A stretch of DNA of 64,000 nucleotides from CAYRTD01 sp964528675 (GTDB lineage: Bacteria > Bacteroidota > Bacteroidia > Bacteroidales > GCA-2748055). Below the pieces are notes generated by a model. It worked only from the letters and a program-made list of their open reading frames with translations, made no database searches and was not told the DNA's origin. The stretch spans positions 1 through 64,000 of the forward strand of contig CAZGTU010000009.1 in the NCBI GenBank assembly GCA_964528675.1. Direction: 5' to 3'. This document shows, piece by piece, positions 63,814-64,000 of the stretch. A program made the translations under genes and the position numbers. The first letter of the stretch is position 1, and the number at the start of each line of letters is the position of its first letter.

Positions 63814-64000
63814 ATGAATATGAAACTTCCAAAATCCACTCCTATTTTTCTTGCTTTTTTAGTCATGGGATTCGGTGATGTTTCCGGTCCTCTTACCAGT
63901 CAACTTCAAACCGACTTTGCCCTCTCAAATTTCGAGGCGGGTCTTGTAACTTTTATGGGATTCATAATGTTCGGATTGCTTTCCATTCCACTCGGAATTT
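63814..64000 (+). CDS. Sugar MFS transporter, fucose-permease-like (partial)
   Basis: An ATG at 63814 (or 63820) opens a frame running out of the window. The first 62 residues show TM1 with FLAFLVMGFGDVSGPLTSQ, a loop with FALSNFEAGLVTF and TM2 with FIMFGLLSIPLGI, the pattern of the FucP/sugar MFS group common in Bacteroidota. Divergent from the sulfatase gene, it could import a sugar freed by that enzyme. The rest of the gene is outside the window. Confidence 0.8.
   Translation, partial: MNMKLPKSTPIFLAFLVMGFGDVSGPLTSQLQTDFALSNFEAGLVTFMGFIMFGLLSIPLGI

Overview
The window looks like part of a Bacteroidota chromosome, probably a marine or sediment Bacteroidales/Marinilabiliales-type polysaccharide degrader. 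The reasons are two SusC/SusD pairs, a FecI/FecR-type sigma/anti-sigma pair, two one-polypeptide hybrid two-component sensors (HTCS), several type IX secretion (T9SS) C-terminal sorting domains, TAnnTTTG promoter boxes and almost no Shine-Dalgarno sequences. It is a draft assembly: 100 N at 53899-53998 are flanked on both sides by the same 55 bases. No rRNA, tRNA, CRISPR array or intact transposase was seen.

Layout. (1) 1-2349: the end of a membrane protein, an isoaspartyl dipeptidase (iadA) and an alpha/beta hydrolase. (2) 2780-16250: an ECF sigma factor and its FecR anti-sigma factor, separated by a 3 kb accessory block (AAA/DUF4143 ATPase with a palindromic promoter, a truncated histidine-kinase remnant, a small inverted-repeat element and a HigBA-like toxin-antitoxin pair). 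After FecR comes an operon of STN-containing SusC, SusD, a PKD/beta-propeller lipoprotein and a large T9SS protein, closed by a terminator, then a convergent lipoprotein cyanophycinase. (3) 16419-52437: a large polysaccharide utilisation locus bounded by two HTCS regulators. The plus-strand arm holds a beta-helix protein, a nucleoside-hydrolase-like lipoprotein, a T9SS gene scar, an (alpha/alpha) toroid protein and a putative glycosidase. The minus-strand arm holds a DUF362/CBM9-like fusion, a second toroid protein, GH105, a sodium symporter, a HAD phosphatase, a GH38-type enzyme, a duplicated CBM9-like protein, SusD and SusC. Each HTCS gene is followed by a tiny single-membrane-helix ORF. (4) 52684-60398: CDF zinc transporter, gltX, a TatD-like hydrolase, tcdA, a four-helix-bundle protein, a FISUMP protein and a sulfatase, with five arrays of a 7-bp repeat in between. 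(5) 60405-64000: a T9SS stub, a ZIP transporter, a second sulfatase and the start of a sugar MFS transporter.

How it works together (inference). The HTCS locus fits capture of an acidic, uronate-containing glycan: SusCD import, lyase-like enzymes producing unsaturated ends, GH105 removing them, GH38 and other glycosidases trimming, and symporter uptake. None of the presumed backbone-cutting enzymes matches a family I can name with certainty, which makes this locus the best candidate for new enzymology. The other notable signals are the palindromic bidirectional promoter at 4480-4524, a recurring TAnnTTTG-4 nt-start-codon arrangement suggesting leaderless mRNAs, the HTCS-linked micro-ORFs and the heptamer arrays.
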